A stretch of DNA of 64,000 nucleotides from Sinomonas sp. ASV322 (GTDB lineage Bacteria; Actinomycetota; Actinomycetes; Actinomycetales; Micrococcaceae), in assembly GCF_030908245.1 (NCBI RefSeq), contig NZ_JAVFJJ010000015.1, positions 20,895 through 84,894 on the forward strand. The letters are read 5' to 3'. The position numbers and the translations under genes are program-made. Below the pieces are notes generated by a model, which made no database searches, had not been told where the DNA came from, and saw only the letters and a program-made list of their open reading frames with translations. Below, piece by piece: positions 17,703-26,924 of the stretch (the stretch's first letter is position 1; each line of letters starts with the position of its first letter).

Positions 17703-19883
17703 ATGGGGGTTGCAGTGCGCAAGAAGCTCGTCGCGTGGCCGTTTGCCACGTCCGCTGTTTTCGGCAGGATCTTGTCTTTCGTCGGCGTCAGCGCCCTGTG
17801 CGGCGTGTTGGTCGCGGGGCTCATCATGCCCGCGGCCGCGGTGGTGGGAAGCGCCGCGGGCGGCACGGCCCAGATTTTCGACCGGCTCCCGAGCGAGCTC
17901 ATCGTTGCGCCGCCCGGGCAGGTGACCAGGATCCTCGCGGCCGACGGCTCGCAGCTCGCGACGCTCTTCAGCGAGAATCGGACACCGGTCAAGCTCGACG
18001 ACATGTCGCCCAACATCAAGAACGCCATTGTCGCCGTCGAGGACTACCGGTTCTACGAGCACGGCGGCGTCGACATGTCGGGCATCCTGCGGGCCGCCGT
18101 CGCAAACCTGCGCGGCGGGCGGCAGGGCGCATCCACGATCACACAGCAATACGTGACCAACGTCCTCAACGACGCCCGGGTTGCGCAAGGCAGGCAGAAC
18201 GAAGTCGTCGTCAACGGGCAGCAGAAGGGCTACGGGGACAAGCTTCGGGAGATCAAGCTCGCCATCGCCCTCGAGAGGCAGTACTCGAAGGAGCAGATCC
18301 TCGAGGGGTACCTCAACATCGTCTTCTTCAACCGCAACGCGTACGGGATCCAGGCTGCGAGCCAGTACTACTTCTCCGTCGACGCGAAGGACCTCAGCCT
18401 CACTCAGGCGGCCACGCTTGCGGGTCTCGTCAACGGTCCCGCGTTCTTCGACCCGATCCAGGCCCCCGAGGCCTCGGCCAAGCGCCGGAACCTTGTTCTC
18501 GGGGCGATGCTCGAACACGGCTACATCAACCAGCGCCAGTACGACGAGGCCGTTGCATCGCCTTTGCAGACGAAAGCGAGCCCGCCCAGGCAGGGCTGCG
18601 CGTACGCGGCCCAAGCCCCGTATTTCTGCGACTTCGTCGTGAACCAGATCCTCGGCGATTCGGCCTACGGTTCGACGCCCGAGGAACGCGCGCGTACGCT
18701 CTCGCGCGGCGGCCTCACGATCAAGACGACGCTTGACCCCCGGCTTCAGGGACCGGCCCAGGACCAGGTCGACTCGACGGCAGGAGCCAATCCCGACACA
18801 TGGGGCGCCTCGCTCGTGACCGTCCAGCCCGGGACGGGCAAGATCCTCGCCATGGCCCAGAACACGCGCATGCTCAAGGACCAGGGCCTCGACTTCGTCA
18901 CGGCCTACAACTTCAACGTGGACGCCCACGACGCCGGCGGCAACGACCTGGGCGGAGCCGGCGGATTCCAGCCGGGCTCGACGATGAAGCCCGTGACGCT
19001 CTCGGCATGGCTCGGCGAGGGCAGAGCCACAAACCAGTATGTCGACGCGTCGCGTCGCCGCTACGGCCTTGACCACCCGTGGAAGACGACGTGCAGCCCC
19101 GTGACCGGCTCCTACGACAGCTCGCAGCAGGGCTCCCTCGACCTCCAGAACGATGAGCCCACGTGGTACCGCCGCATGACGGTCCGTGAGGGCGTGTACC
19201 AGTCGATCAACACCGCGACGTTCGCCTCCGCGGCCGCGCTGAGCGACTTCTGCAACATCCAGCGCGCCGCAGATTCGCTCGGCATCCACAAGGGCGAGGG
19301 CCAGGGCAAGAAGCTCGACCTGTCGACTCTCGGCAACCTGCTCGGCGGTGAGAATGTCGCCCCTATGACGATGGCGAGCGCCTTCGCGACCTTCGCGGCG
19401 AACGGAACGTACTGCGAGCCGATCTCGATCAGCGAGGTCACGGACTCCCGCGGGAAGCGGCTCGGTGGCCAGGCACAGCGCTGCATCGAGAGCGCCGTCA
19501 AGCCCGACGTCGCGAAGGCCGTGACCAACGTGCTCGAGGATGTTCTGACGAAGGGCTCGGGCCTCAACATCAAGGACGCCGGTGGCCGGCCGATCAAGGT
19601 CGGCGTCCCGGTCGCCGCGAAGACGGGGACGAACCAATACAACAGCCAGACGTGGGTCGTGGGCTACACGCGTGGACTCGCGACGGCGTCCTTCTTCGGC
19701 GAGGCGCTCAACGACCCGAGCCTGCGGAACGGGCGCGACGTGTGGGTCAACGGACGGCACTATCGAAGCGTCGACGGTGCTTTCATTGCGGGGCCGCAGT
19801 GGGCGCAGTACATGCAGAAGGCCGCGCCGCTCTTCGACCGCGGAGACTTCGACCCGCCCCCAAGGAACCTCATCACCGGGTAG
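17703..19883 (+). CDS. Class A penicillin-binding protein (transglycosylase/transpeptidase)
   Basis: This bifunctional peptidoglycan synthase of about 726 residues has a short cytoplasmic N-terminus, one membrane helix, a GT51 domain (EDYRFYEHGGVD, ASTITQQYV) and a transpeptidase domain with the SxxK motif in GSTMKP, SxN in YQSIN and KTG in AKTGTNQ. No PASTA domain is seen. It occupies the ponA1 position near rpsF of other actinobacteria. ATG at 17703 is used; GTG at 17715, with GGGGG ahead, is equally possible. Confidence 0.93.
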   Translation: MGVAVRKKLVAWPFATSAVFGRILSFVGVSALCGVLVAGLIMPAAAVVGSAAGGTAQIFDRLPSELIVAPPGQVTRILAADGSQLATLFSENRTPVKLDDMSPNIKNAIVAVEDYRFYEHGGVDMSGILRAAVANLRGGRQGASTITQQYVTNVLNDARVAQGRQNEVVVNGQQKGYGDKLREIKLAIALERQYSKEQILEGYLNIVFFNRNAYGIQAASQYYFSVDAKDLSLTQAATLAGLVNGPAFFDPIQAPEASAKRRNLVLGAMLEHGYINQRQYDEAVASPLQTKASPPRQGCAYAAQAPYFCDFVVNQILGDSAYGSTPEERARTLSRGGLTIKTTLDPRLQGPAQDQVDSTAGANPDTWGASLVTVQPGTGKILAMAQNTRMLKDQGLDFVTAYNFNVDAHDAGGNDLGGAGGFQPGSTMKPVTLSAWLGEGRATNQYVDASRRRYGLDHPWKTTCSPVTGSYDSSQQGSLDLQNDEPTWYRRMTVREGVYQSINTATFASAAALSDFCNIQRAADSLGIHKGEGQGKKLDLSTLGNLLGGENVAPMTMASAFATFAANGTYCEPISISEVTDSRGKRLGGQAQRCIESAVKPDVAKAVTNVLEDVLTKGSGLNIKDAGGRPIKVGVPVAAKTGTNQYNSQTWVVGYTRGLATASFFGEALNDPSLRNGRDVWVNGRHYRSVDGAFIAGPQWAQYMQKAAPLFDRGDFDPPPRNLITG

Positions 19884-19957
19884 CGGCCCGGGACCGTTTG
19901 ACCATCGAACGCAGTAAAGTCCTAGGACGCGCTGCCCGAACTGCGTAGGCTGGGGCG

Positions 19958-21973
19958 GTGGGGAACCTCCGTACCGTCACCTTTGTCCTCTCTGCCGCCC
20001 TGCTGGCCGCCGCTCTCGCGTCCTGCGACGACGGTTCTCAGGCCGCGCAGCAACAGGCCGCCGACCAGGTCTCCAAGGCGCTTTCGGCGCTCGACGTGAG
20101 CCAAGCGCCCATCACCGGGACGGATCCGGCGACCGCCCAGAGCCAGCTCAAGGCCATCGTCGAGGGCCTCGGAGACGCCAAGCCCGCCGTGACGGCCGGG
20201 CACCCCACGAAGTCCAACGAGGCGACGACCGTGCCGCTCGACTTCCGCTGGGAGCTCGCCGGTCGCGAGTGGAAGTACACGACGACGGCGCAGGTCGCCC
20301 AGGACGGCGGGCACTGGGCAGTACGCTGGGCGACCGGACTGCTTGCCCCCGGACTCCAGGCCGGGGAAGTGCTCGTTGCGCAGACGCGCACGCCCGCACG
20401 GGCCGACATCATCGGGGCGGGGGACGCGAAACTCGTGACGGAGCGCGCAGTCGTGCGGGTAGGCATCGACAAGACCAAGGTCCCGAAGGAAGCGCAGGAC
20501 GCTTCCGCACGCGCTCTCGCAACCCTCACGGGCCTCGACCCGGCCGACTACGCGAAGCAGGTCGCGGCCGCGGGCGAGAAGGCGTTCGTCGAGGCCATCG
20601 TGCTGCGCGATGCGCCCGGCCGCACCCCCAACGACGCACAGATCACGGCCATCCAGGGTGCGGTGGCCCTGGGAGACACCCTTCCCCTCGCCCCCACGAA
20701 GGCCTTCGGCCGGGCGCTTCTCGGAACCGTCGGCCAGGCCACGGCCGAACAGATCCAGAAGTCGGGCGGCGAGCTGAGCGCGGGCGATCTCACGGGCACG
20801 GGCGGGCTCGAGGAGAAGTACAACGACCAGCTGCGCGGGAAGGAGGGCGTGACCGTTTTCGCGGTCCATTCCGGCGGCTCGGGCGAGCCCAGCGCAACCG
20901 CGGCCCCCAGCGCGGGGAAGGCGGCGCCGTCGCCCTCGCCCTCGGGCTCCGCGAAGCGCACGATCTTCGAGGCAGCCCCCGAGCCGGGCACGCCCGTCAG
21001 GACCACGATCGATCCCCGGCTCCAGCAGCTCGCCGACGACACCCTCGCAGGGGTCGGCCCGGCGTCGGCGATCGTCGCGATCAGGCCGTCGGACGGCTCG
21101 GTGCTCGCGGCCGCGAGCGGACCTGGCAGCAAGGGATACAACACCGCGATGCTCGGGCAGTACGCCCCCGGCTCGATCTTCAAGACAGTCGACTCCCTCG
21201 CGCTCCTGCGCCAGGGCGCGACGCCCGAGCTTCCCGTCGAATGCACCCCGACGCTCACGGTGGACGGCAAGACCTTCCAGAACGCAACGGGCTACCCCGC
21301 CGCCCACCTCGGTACGATCCCGCTTCGCGATGCGTACGCGCACTCGTGCAACACCGCGTTCATCTCGCAGCGGGACAAGGTCTCGCAGGATCAGCTCTCG
21401 GCGACTGCGACATCCCTCGGCGTCGGCGTCGAGGCGCCGCTCCTCGGCGCGGACGCCTTCCTCGGGTTGGTTCCCGATCAGGCCGGGTCGACCGAGCATG
21501 CCGCGTCGATGATCGGGCAGGGCAAGGTCCTCTTCTCACCCCTCGCGGCCGCGGTCATGGCCGCGTCCGTCGAGAAGGGCGATCGCGTCTCGCCGCGGCT
21601 CGTGCTCAGCCAGGGAGAGCACGACGAGCCGACCGAGGGAAGCACGGCCTCGGCAACCGCGGCGGCCTCGCCGACCGCGAAGACGCCCATAGGCAAGCCG
21701 ATCTCCCAGGCTGAGGCGAGCACGCTTCAGGGCATGATGCGCGCCGTCGTCACGAGCGGGCACGCGGGTTTCCTCCTCTCGGTGCCCGGCGCACCCGTCG
21801 GCGCGAAGACCGGAACGGCCGAGTTCGGGAGCGACAACCCACCCAAGACGCACGCGTGGATCATCGGAATCCAGGGAGACCTCGCGGTCGCCGTCTTCGT
21901 CGACGAGGGCGGCCTCGCTGCGACGATCTCCGGCCCTCTCCTCACAACGTTCCTCACGAAGGCAGCGCAGTGA
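19958..21973 (+). CDS. Penicillin-binding transpeptidase lipoprotein (class B, NTF2-like N-terminus)
   Basis: This 671-residue protein begins with a lipoprotein signal (LAAALASC, lipidated Cys at about 24). An NTF2/MecA-N-like region, a dimerisation region and a Ser/Pro linker follow. The transpeptidase domain has SxxK in GSIFKT, SxN in HSCNT and KTG in AKTGTAEF. It cross-links peptidoglycan outside the membrane without a transglycosylase domain. The GTG start is leaderless (TAGGCT at 19946-19951). The adjacent class A PBP may share the same cell-wall task. The next gene starts inside its stop codon. Confidence 0.92.
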   Translation: MGNLRTVTFVLSAALLAAALASCDDGSQAAQQQAADQVSKALSALDVSQAPITGTDPATAQSQLKAIVEGLGDAKPAVTAGHPTKSNEATTVPLDFRWELAGREWKYTTTAQVAQDGGHWAVRWATGLLAPGLQAGEVLVAQTRTPARADIIGAGDAKLVTERAVVRVGIDKTKVPKEAQDASARALATLTGLDPADYAKQVAAAGEKAFVEAIVLRDAPGRTPNDAQITAIQGAVALGDTLPLAPTKAFGRALLGTVGQATAEQIQKSGGELSAGDLTGTGGLEEKYNDQLRGKEGVTVFAVHSGGSGEPSATAAPSAGKAAPSPSPSGSAKRTIFEAAPEPGTPVRTTIDPRLQQLADDTLAGVGPASAIVAIRPSDGSVLAAASGPGSKGYNTAMLGQYAPGSIFKTVDSLALLRQGATPELPVECTPTLTVDGKTFQNATGYPAAHLGTIPLRDAYAHSCNTAFISQRDKVSQDQLSATATSLGVGVEAPLLGADAFLGLVPDQAGSTEHAASMIGQGKVLFSPLAAAVMAASVEKGDRVSPRLVLSQGEHDEPTEGSTASATAAASPTAKTPIGKPISQAEASTLQGMMRAVVTSGHAGFLLSVPGAPVGAKTGTAEFGSDNPPKTHAWIIGIQGDLAVAVFVDEGGLAATISGPLLTTFLTKAAQ

Positions 21974-23235
21974 CCCTCCCTCGTGACGCGTCCGACACCG
22001 AAAGGATCGAGGCGGCGACGCCGCGCGCCGTCGTGCGCCGCGCAGCGATCGCGACGTTCGTCATCTTCGCGACGAACGGATTCATCTTCGCGAGCTGGGC
22101 CGCGCGCATTCCGGCGGTGACCGAGACGCTCGGCCTGTCGACGGGACAGATGGGCCTCTTGCTGCTCGTCGGGGCGATCGGCTCGCTGTGCTCGATGCCG
22201 CTCGTCGGGCACATCGCGGGGCGCATCGGGATCGTCCGCACGGTGCGTCTCGGCGGTCTCCTCGCGGTCGTGGCGGGTGGGACGCTCGCCGGCGGACTGC
22301 TTGTGCACTCAGTCCTGGTGGTTGCGGCGGGGCTCGCCGTGTTCGGCGTGGGAATCGCGCTCTGGGACGTCGGGCAGAACATCGAAGGGGCCGACGTCGA
22401 GCACCGCCTCGGCCGCACGATCATGCCCCAGCTGCACGCGGGCTTCAGCGGCGGCGCCGTGCTGGGGGCGCTCGTCGGCGCGGCCTTGAGCGCGCTCGGG
22501 GTGCCGCTCCCACTGCATCTCGCGGCGATCATGGTGGCGGTCCTTGTCATCGTTGCCCTGGTTCCGCGGCACTTCCTTCCGCTCGCCGCCCACGAGACGC
22601 CCGCCCTGAGCGCGGCGGACAACAGCGCGGACGACGGCGGGTCCCCGGCCCGCGCGGACAAGGAACCGGGCGGCGCGCTCGCCGCGTGGACGCACCCGCG
22701 CACGCTGCTCATCGGCGTCGTCGTCCTCGGGGCGACGCTCACGGAGGGCGCGGGCAACGACTGGATCTCGAAGGGCGTCGTCGACGGCCTCGGCACGAGC
22801 GAAGCGGCGGGCGCGGCCCTCTTCGCGGTGTTCGTGGGTGCGATGACGATCGCGCGCTGGTTCGGCGGTGCGATCATCGACCGCCTCGGCCGCGTGACGG
22901 CGCTCCGGCTCAGCATGGTCTCGGCACTCGTGGGCCTCGCCGTCTACGCGCTGGCGGGAACCTATTGGATCTCCTTCGTCGGCGCGCTGCTCTGGGGCCT
23001 CGGTGCGGCCCTCACATTCCCCATGGGCATGTCCGCCGCGTCCGACGATCCCCGGCACGCCGCCGCGCGCGTCTCCGTCGTCTCGACCATCGGGTACATC
23101 GCGTTCCTCGCGGGCCCGCCTTTCCTGGGCTTTCTCGGAGACCACGTAGGGCTCCGCCCGGCTCTCCTTGCGATCCTCGCGCCGATCGCCGTCGCGCTCG
23201 TCCTCGCGGGGGCCACGCGCAAGCCCGCGTCTTAA
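21970..23235 (+). CDS. MFS transporter
   Basis: This 421-residue major facilitator protein has about 12 membrane helices and a charged central loop near residue 220. The N-terminal pattern FIFASWAARIPAV with GQMGLLLL resembles the YbjJ/FucP-like branch of unknown or sugar/drug specificity. GTG at 21970 overlaps the TGA of the PBP gene by 4 bp (GTGA), so the two are translationally coupled. The substrate cannot be told. A strong hairpin follows 9 bp after the stop. Confidence 0.88.
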   Translation: MTLPRDASDTERIEAATPRAVVRRAAIATFVIFATNGFIFASWAARIPAVTETLGLSTGQMGLLLLVGAIGSLCSMPLVGHIAGRIGIVRTVRLGGLLAVVAGGTLAGGLLVHSVLVVAAGLAVFGVGIALWDVGQNIEGADVEHRLGRTIMPQLHAGFSGGAVLGALVGAALSALGVPLPLHLAAIMVAVLVIVALVPRHFLPLAAHETPALSAADNSADDGGSPARADKEPGGALAAWTHPRTLLIGVVVLGATLTEGAGNDWISKGVVDGLGTSEAAGAALFAVFVGAMTIARWFGGAIIDRLGRVTALRLSMVSALVGLAVYALAGTYWISFVGALLWGLGAALTFPMGMSAASDDPRHAAARVSVVSTIGYIAFLAGPPFLGFLGDHVGLRPALLAILAPIAVALVLAGATRKPAS

Positions 23236-23244
23236 CCGTTCAAG

Positions 23245-23282
23245 GGTCAGGTCCCGTGGGTGAGAACCCACGGGACCTGACC
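23245..23282. terminator. Bidirectional hairpin between convergent genes
   Basis: A perfect 17-bp stem, GGTCAGGTCCCGTGGGT / ACCCACGGGACCTGACC with loop GAGA, lies between the convergent MFS and S53 peptidase genes. No T-run of note is seen. The length and perfection also fit an intergenic repeat element; no second copy was found in the window. Confidence 0.75.
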
Positions 23283-23303
23283 CCTGAATGATTGGCGGGA
23301 GGC

Positions 23304-24593
23304 TTAGAAGGCCCCCGTGCCGTTCGGCGTTCCGAGCCCCGTCGGCCCGTCCCAGCCCGTGCCGGCCGTGCACCACAGCGACGGCGAGCACGAGCCATTG
23401 GTCCCGTTCGTGACGTCGAAGAGGCTGCCCGGGTGGCCGTACGGGATCGAGTTCGCGTACGTGCCCGTCGCCGCCGAGCCCGTGTTGCCGCTCAGTGCGT
23501 AGACGGACGCGATGATCGGCGAGGCCTCGCTCGTGCCGCCGAACTGGCCCCACGTCGAGCTCTTGCTCGAGGTCGGGTAGTAGACGGCGAGGCCGCCGGT
23601 GTTTGGATCGGCGGCCGCGGCGACGTCATTCATGGCCCGCTTGGCGCAGCCCGTGTTGTAGGGAGCCGCCGCCGGCAGCGCGGCGTTGTAGGACGAGCAG
23701 CCCGATCCCGTGCCGCTCCACACCGACTCGGTCCAGCCGCGTGCGGTGCCGGGGGCCGCGGAGAGCGAGGTGCCGCCGACGGCGGTCACGTAGCTCGAGT
23801 CGGCCGGGTACGAACCGCCCTTGTAGCCGCTGTCGCCGGCGCTTGCGGTTACTGCGATGCCGGGGAAGTTGTAGTACTTCCCGTACGTCGCGTCGGAGGC
23901 GTCGGAGCCGCCGTAGCTGTTCGAGATCGCGACGACGCCGGGGATTTTCGCCGCGGTCTGGACGCCCGTGCCGAGGTCGCTGAACGATGCGCTGTTGGCC
24001 TGGATCACGACGATCTTGCAGTCGGGGCACGCCGCCGAGACCGCGTCGACGTCGAGGGACTGCTCCTGCGCCCAGCCGAGGTTGAACGCGGGGAGCCTCG
24101 TGCCGCCGTTCTCATTCAGGATCCGCAGGCACCCGCTCGCGACGGTGCACGCGGGCAGGCCGAACTGCGCGCGGTACGTCGCGAGATCGTTTGCGAGGTT
24201 CGGGTAGCCGTAGGCATCGACAATCGCGACTGTGCGGCCGCCGGACGACGTTCCCGTGAGCTTGTAGGCGTCGCGGAGCTGCGCCGGAGTGAGCGCCGTG
24301 CTGGGGGGAGACGCGTTCGAGACAGGGTGGCCATTGCGATCGGCCGCTTGGCGTGCGGTGCACGCTGCCTGACCCGGCAGGAGGTTCGTGCACACCTTGA
24401 TCGAGTGATCGATCGTCACGTCGACCACGTGATCGACATCCACTTCGACTGAGGGGCCGACCTTGACATCGACCGAGGGGCCGGCGTTCACCGAGACGTC
24501 GAGGGACGAGGCCCACGACGGAGTCGACATGGCCGCAAGGCCCGTCGCGAGCAGCAGGGCTGAGCCCGCCAGCGCAAAGTATTTGCGTTTCAA
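23304..24593 (-). CDS. Secreted S53 (sedolisin-type) peptidase
   Basis: This 429-residue secreted protease has a signal peptide ending near ASS, then a short prosegment of alternating Val/Asp residues. The sedolisin catalytic Glu-Asp pair (EQSLD), oxyanion Asp (ASAGDSG) and nucleophile Ser in GGTSEASP are all present. The prosegment is far shorter than the roughly 170-residue Pro-kumamolisin domain usual in the family. TTG at 24593 is chosen because GAGGAGACACCAC precedes it; an upstream TTG at 24626 lacks a Shine-Dalgarno. Acid activity is typical of the family but not shown here. Confidence 0.85.
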   Translation of the reverse strand: MKRKYFALAGSALLLATGLAAMSTPSWASSLDVSVNAGPSVDVKVGPSVEVDVDHVVDVTIDHSIKVCTNLLPGQAACTARQAADRNGHPVSNASPPSTALTPAQLRDAYKLTGTSSGGRTVAIVDAYGYPNLANDLATYRAQFGLPACTVASGCLRILNENGGTRLPAFNLGWAQEQSLDVDAVSAACPDCKIVVIQANSASFSDLGTGVQTAAKIPGVVAISNSYGGSDASDATYGKYYNFPGIAVTASAGDSGYKGGSYPADSSYVTAVGGTSLSAAPGTARGWTESVWSGTGSGCSSYNAALPAAAPYNTGCAKRAMNDVAAAADPNTGGLAVYYPTSSKSSTWGQFGGTSEASPIIASVYALSGNTGSAATGTYANSIPYGHPGSLFDVTNGTNGSCSPSLWCTAGTGWDGPTGLGTPNGTGAF

Positions 24594-24726
24594 GTGGTGT
24601 CTCCTCGACTCACAGCTGTGTAACAAGTTGACAGTTTGTGTTATTAAACAGCCTTCAGAGCGTTGCAGACCACGGCGCCATTCACAAGATGGCGTTCAGG
24701 ATTATCAGCTCATTCCCAGCTTCGGT

Positions 24727-25314
24727 TCAGTCTTCCGGCTGGGCGCGACTCAGCGCACGCCGCACGATCAGGGCGAGCGCCGCGATCGCCAGCACGACGG
24801 CGGCGCCTCCCGCGATGACCCACCACGGCACGCCCGCCCCGACCGCTTCATGGTCGCTGTCCGATGAGCCCGCGGCCGGCGCGGACGACGGCGGGGCGAC
24901 CCCCGCGGTTGCGCCCCCGTCCGCGGCCCCTCCGCGGGGCGCCTTCGCCGTGAACGTGAAGGTGCCCTCGATGGGGTGCGAGTCCGAGGACACGACGCGC
25001 CACGTCACGGTGTAGGCACCGGCCGGGGCGCCGGGCTTGATCGCCTGGGTCACCGTGTTGTCGACGACGCGCGCCTCACCCGACGCCACGTCCGTTCCGG
25101 ATGGATCCTTCACGACGACCTTCGTGCCGATCGCAATCGGCGTGTGGTCGAAGGTGAGCTCCACGGCGGCGGGCACGGCCGCGACGGTCGATCCGTTCGC
25201 CGGATTCGTCGACTCGAGGACATCGTGAGCGTTCGCGGCCGCGGCAGGCAGCGCGAGGGCCGCGGCCGCAGCGATGACCGCAGCGGCCCGGGCAAGGGTC
25301 GTAAGAGTTCGCAT
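24727..25314 (-). CDS. CopC-domain copper-binding protein, membrane anchored
   Basis: This 195-residue protein has a signal peptide cleaved after ANA, exposing an N-terminal His (HDVLESTNPANG). A CopC fold with the second conserved His in SDSHPIEG follows, then a Pro/Ala/Ser linker and a C-terminal membrane helix with RR at the cytosolic end. CopC proteins bind Cu(II) in the exported compartment through that N-terminal histidine. ATG at 25314 has GGAG 8 nt upstream. It is last of three minus-strand genes with YcnI and a membrane protein. Confidence 0.9.
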   Translation of the reverse strand: MRTLTTLARAAAVIAAAAALALPAAAANAHDVLESTNPANGSTVAAVPAAVELTFDHTPIAIGTKVVVKDPSGTDVASGEARVVDNTVTQAIKPGAPAGAYTVTWRVVSSDSHPIEGTFTFTAKAPRGGAADGGATAGVAPPSSAPAAGSSDSDHEAVGAGVPWWVIAGGAAVVLAIAALALIVRRALSRAQPED

Positions 25315-25370
25315 CGTCACCATTCTCCGCGGGAGGTGGCCGGGCGCGGGCCCGGCCACCTCCATGATGC

Positions 25371-26126
25371 TTACTTGGCGGTCTTGCCGCGACGGGTCAG
25401 GACCAGGCCGAGCGCGGTTGCACCGAGCACAGCCCCGATCGCGCCGAGGACGACGCCCCACCCTCCTGCCACATCGGTGGTCTGTGCCGCGGGGGCGGCC
25501 GAGTTCGCCTTTGCCGCACCAGCGCTCGGGCTCGCGCTGGCCGTCGCCGTTGCCATCGCCGGCGCCGCCTCGTCGGCCGCCGTCGTCGTGAATGCCGGCG
25601 CCGGGTGCTTAGGCTCGGGCTGGCCCTCCTCGGCGGTCTCGTTCCACTCGACGACCATGCCGTCGGTGTACGTCTGTGTAGCCGCGAGCACCACCTTCGT
25701 GCCCGCGGCGGGGAGCCTCCCGACCGAGAGCGAGAACGACTGGTACTGGTTCTGGCCGATCTGATGGGCCGCGTCGTTCGCGGTCCAGACCACCTCGATC
25801 GGCGCCTTCGTGACGGTCGATCCGCCGACCGTGACCGGCTTGGGCAGCTCGCCCGTGATGACCTGGGCGGTCCAGCCTTCAACGGGCCTGACCGAGACGG
25901 ATGTGAACGGGGTGTCGGTGGGGAGCTTGACCTCGAGCTTGGTGGTCTCGGCCGTCTCGGATTCGTTCGGCATGTTGAACGTGAGGTGGCTGTAGCCGTC
26001 GGCGCCGGTGTCGTCGGGGCTCACGGTGACGTGGGCATTCGCTGCGGCGGCTCCCGCGGCGATGAGGGCGGCCGTCGCGGCGGCGGTGCCGAGGGACGTG
26101 AGGGTACGACGAAAGTTCGTGTTCAT
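25371..26126 (-). CDS. YcnI family (DUF1775) copper-binding protein
   Basis: This 251-residue exported protein has a signal peptide ending ANA, a mature N-terminus starting HVTVSPDD, the DUF1775 domain with the EGWTAQV and conserved Trp pattern, an Ala-rich linker and a C-terminal membrane helix ending RRGKTAK. In Bacillus the YcnI domain binds Cu(II) through the N-terminal His and neighbours a CopCD-like protein; the same pairing with CopC is present here. Likely role: copper capture or delivery at the outer face of the membrane. Confidence 0.9.
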   Translation of the reverse strand: MNTNFRRTLTSLGTAAATAALIAAGAAAANAHVTVSPDDTGADGYSHLTFNMPNESETAETTKLEVKLPTDTPFTSVSVRPVEGWTAQVITGELPKPVTVGGSTVTKAPIEVVWTANDAAHQIGQNQYQSFSLSVGRLPAAGTKVVLAATQTYTDGMVVEWNETAEEGQPEPKHPAPAFTTTAADEAAPAMATATASASPSAGAAKANSAAPAAQTTDVAGGWGVVLGAIGAVLGATALGLVLTRRGKTAK

Positions 26127-26206
26127 GTGAAAGGCCTTCAGGGTTGCCGGGCGTGTCCCGGTCAGGATTGATGAGGAACCCGCTGCCGCGGGGAGCACGT
26201 GCCGTC

Positions 26207-26788
26207 TCAGGCGACGGCGAAGGCCGCCGGCGGGCCGCGGCGCGACGGCAGCCGAGTGCCGGGCCAAGGGCCCGGGGCAGCTTCCTCGGTGAAGGCCGGA
26301 ACGACCGGCGTGGGGTGAGGGGCGACGGCGGTCAGGACCCTCACAAGGGGGCGCAGCCACGCGTGGAGGGCCCACAGGGCGGCCTCGCCCTTCGCGAGGA
26401 CCATCCCGGTCAGGACCGTCGCGGCGGTGTGCGCGAGGATCATGAGCAGGCCGTCCGCGTGGACGTGACCGGCGACCGCTTGAGCCGCGCCGCCGAGAAC
26501 ATGGACGTGCGCCGCCGAAAGCTCCGGGAGGCTCGTGGCCGAAATCGAGAGTGCGTCGAACGCTTCGTGCAGGACGAACTGGCCCGAGATGAGGATCGCG
26601 AGCATGGCCGCCGCCGAGATCTTCCGCCGCGAGAGTGCGATCACGGGGACGAGCACGAGGGAGAAGAGGCCGGCCACGATGAGCGGGTCTGGCAGCACTC
26701 CGCCCGCGGCGACGTGGGCGCTCGCAGCGAGGAACACCGTCATCGCGGAGACAGTGACGGCGCGCGAGAGCCTGAAGGGCATGCGCAT
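26207..26788 (-). CDS. Multi-pass membrane protein of the copper locus
   Basis: This protein of about 193 residues has about five hydrophobic segments and histidines clustered near the fourth (AHVHVLGGAAQAVAGHVHADG, HTAATV). A Pro-rich C-terminal tail follows. No named family can be assigned with confidence. It is the first of three minus-strand genes with YcnI and CopC, suggesting a membrane partner in copper handling. The start is ATG 26788 (MRMPF) with GGAAGG upstream. An inverted repeat, TCTAC-N5-GTAGA, lies 39 bp before it. Confidence 0.65.
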   Translation of the reverse strand: MRMPFRLSRAVTVSAMTVFLAASAHVAAGGVLPDPLIVAGLFSLVLVPVIALSRRKISAAAMLAILISGQFVLHEAFDALSISATSLPELSAAHVHVLGGAAQAVAGHVHADGLLMILAHTAATVLTGMVLAKGEAALWALHAWLRPLVRVLTAVAPHPTPVVPAFTEEAAPGPWPGTRLPSRRGPPAAFAVA

Positions 26789-26826
26789 GCAGGCACCGCC
26801 TTCCGTCGCTTCGCCAGAGGATCGCA

Positions 26827-26841
26827 TCTACTGTACGTAGA
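26827..26841. promoter_or_regulatory. Inverted repeat TCTAC-N5-GTAGA upstream of the copper locus
   Basis: TCTAC TGTAC GTAGA lies just upstream of the first copper-locus gene. The same spaced palindrome occurs at 55733-55747. Its form recalls BlaI/CopY-type operators, but the regulator is unknown. Confidence 0.5.
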
Positions 26842-26924
26842 AAGGCCGGGCGGACGGGAATCCGGCCGCGTCTGGTGCCATCCGGGGTTCCGTCCCGTGC
26901 GCGTACCGCAAGGGACGCGCGCGG

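Noticed and set aside
16014..19760. 1,248-codon minus-strand ORF
   Set aside because: It is the shadow of hrpB and the class A PBP, which have complete domains on the plus strand; the antisense translation is Arg/Gly/Val-rich with no domain.
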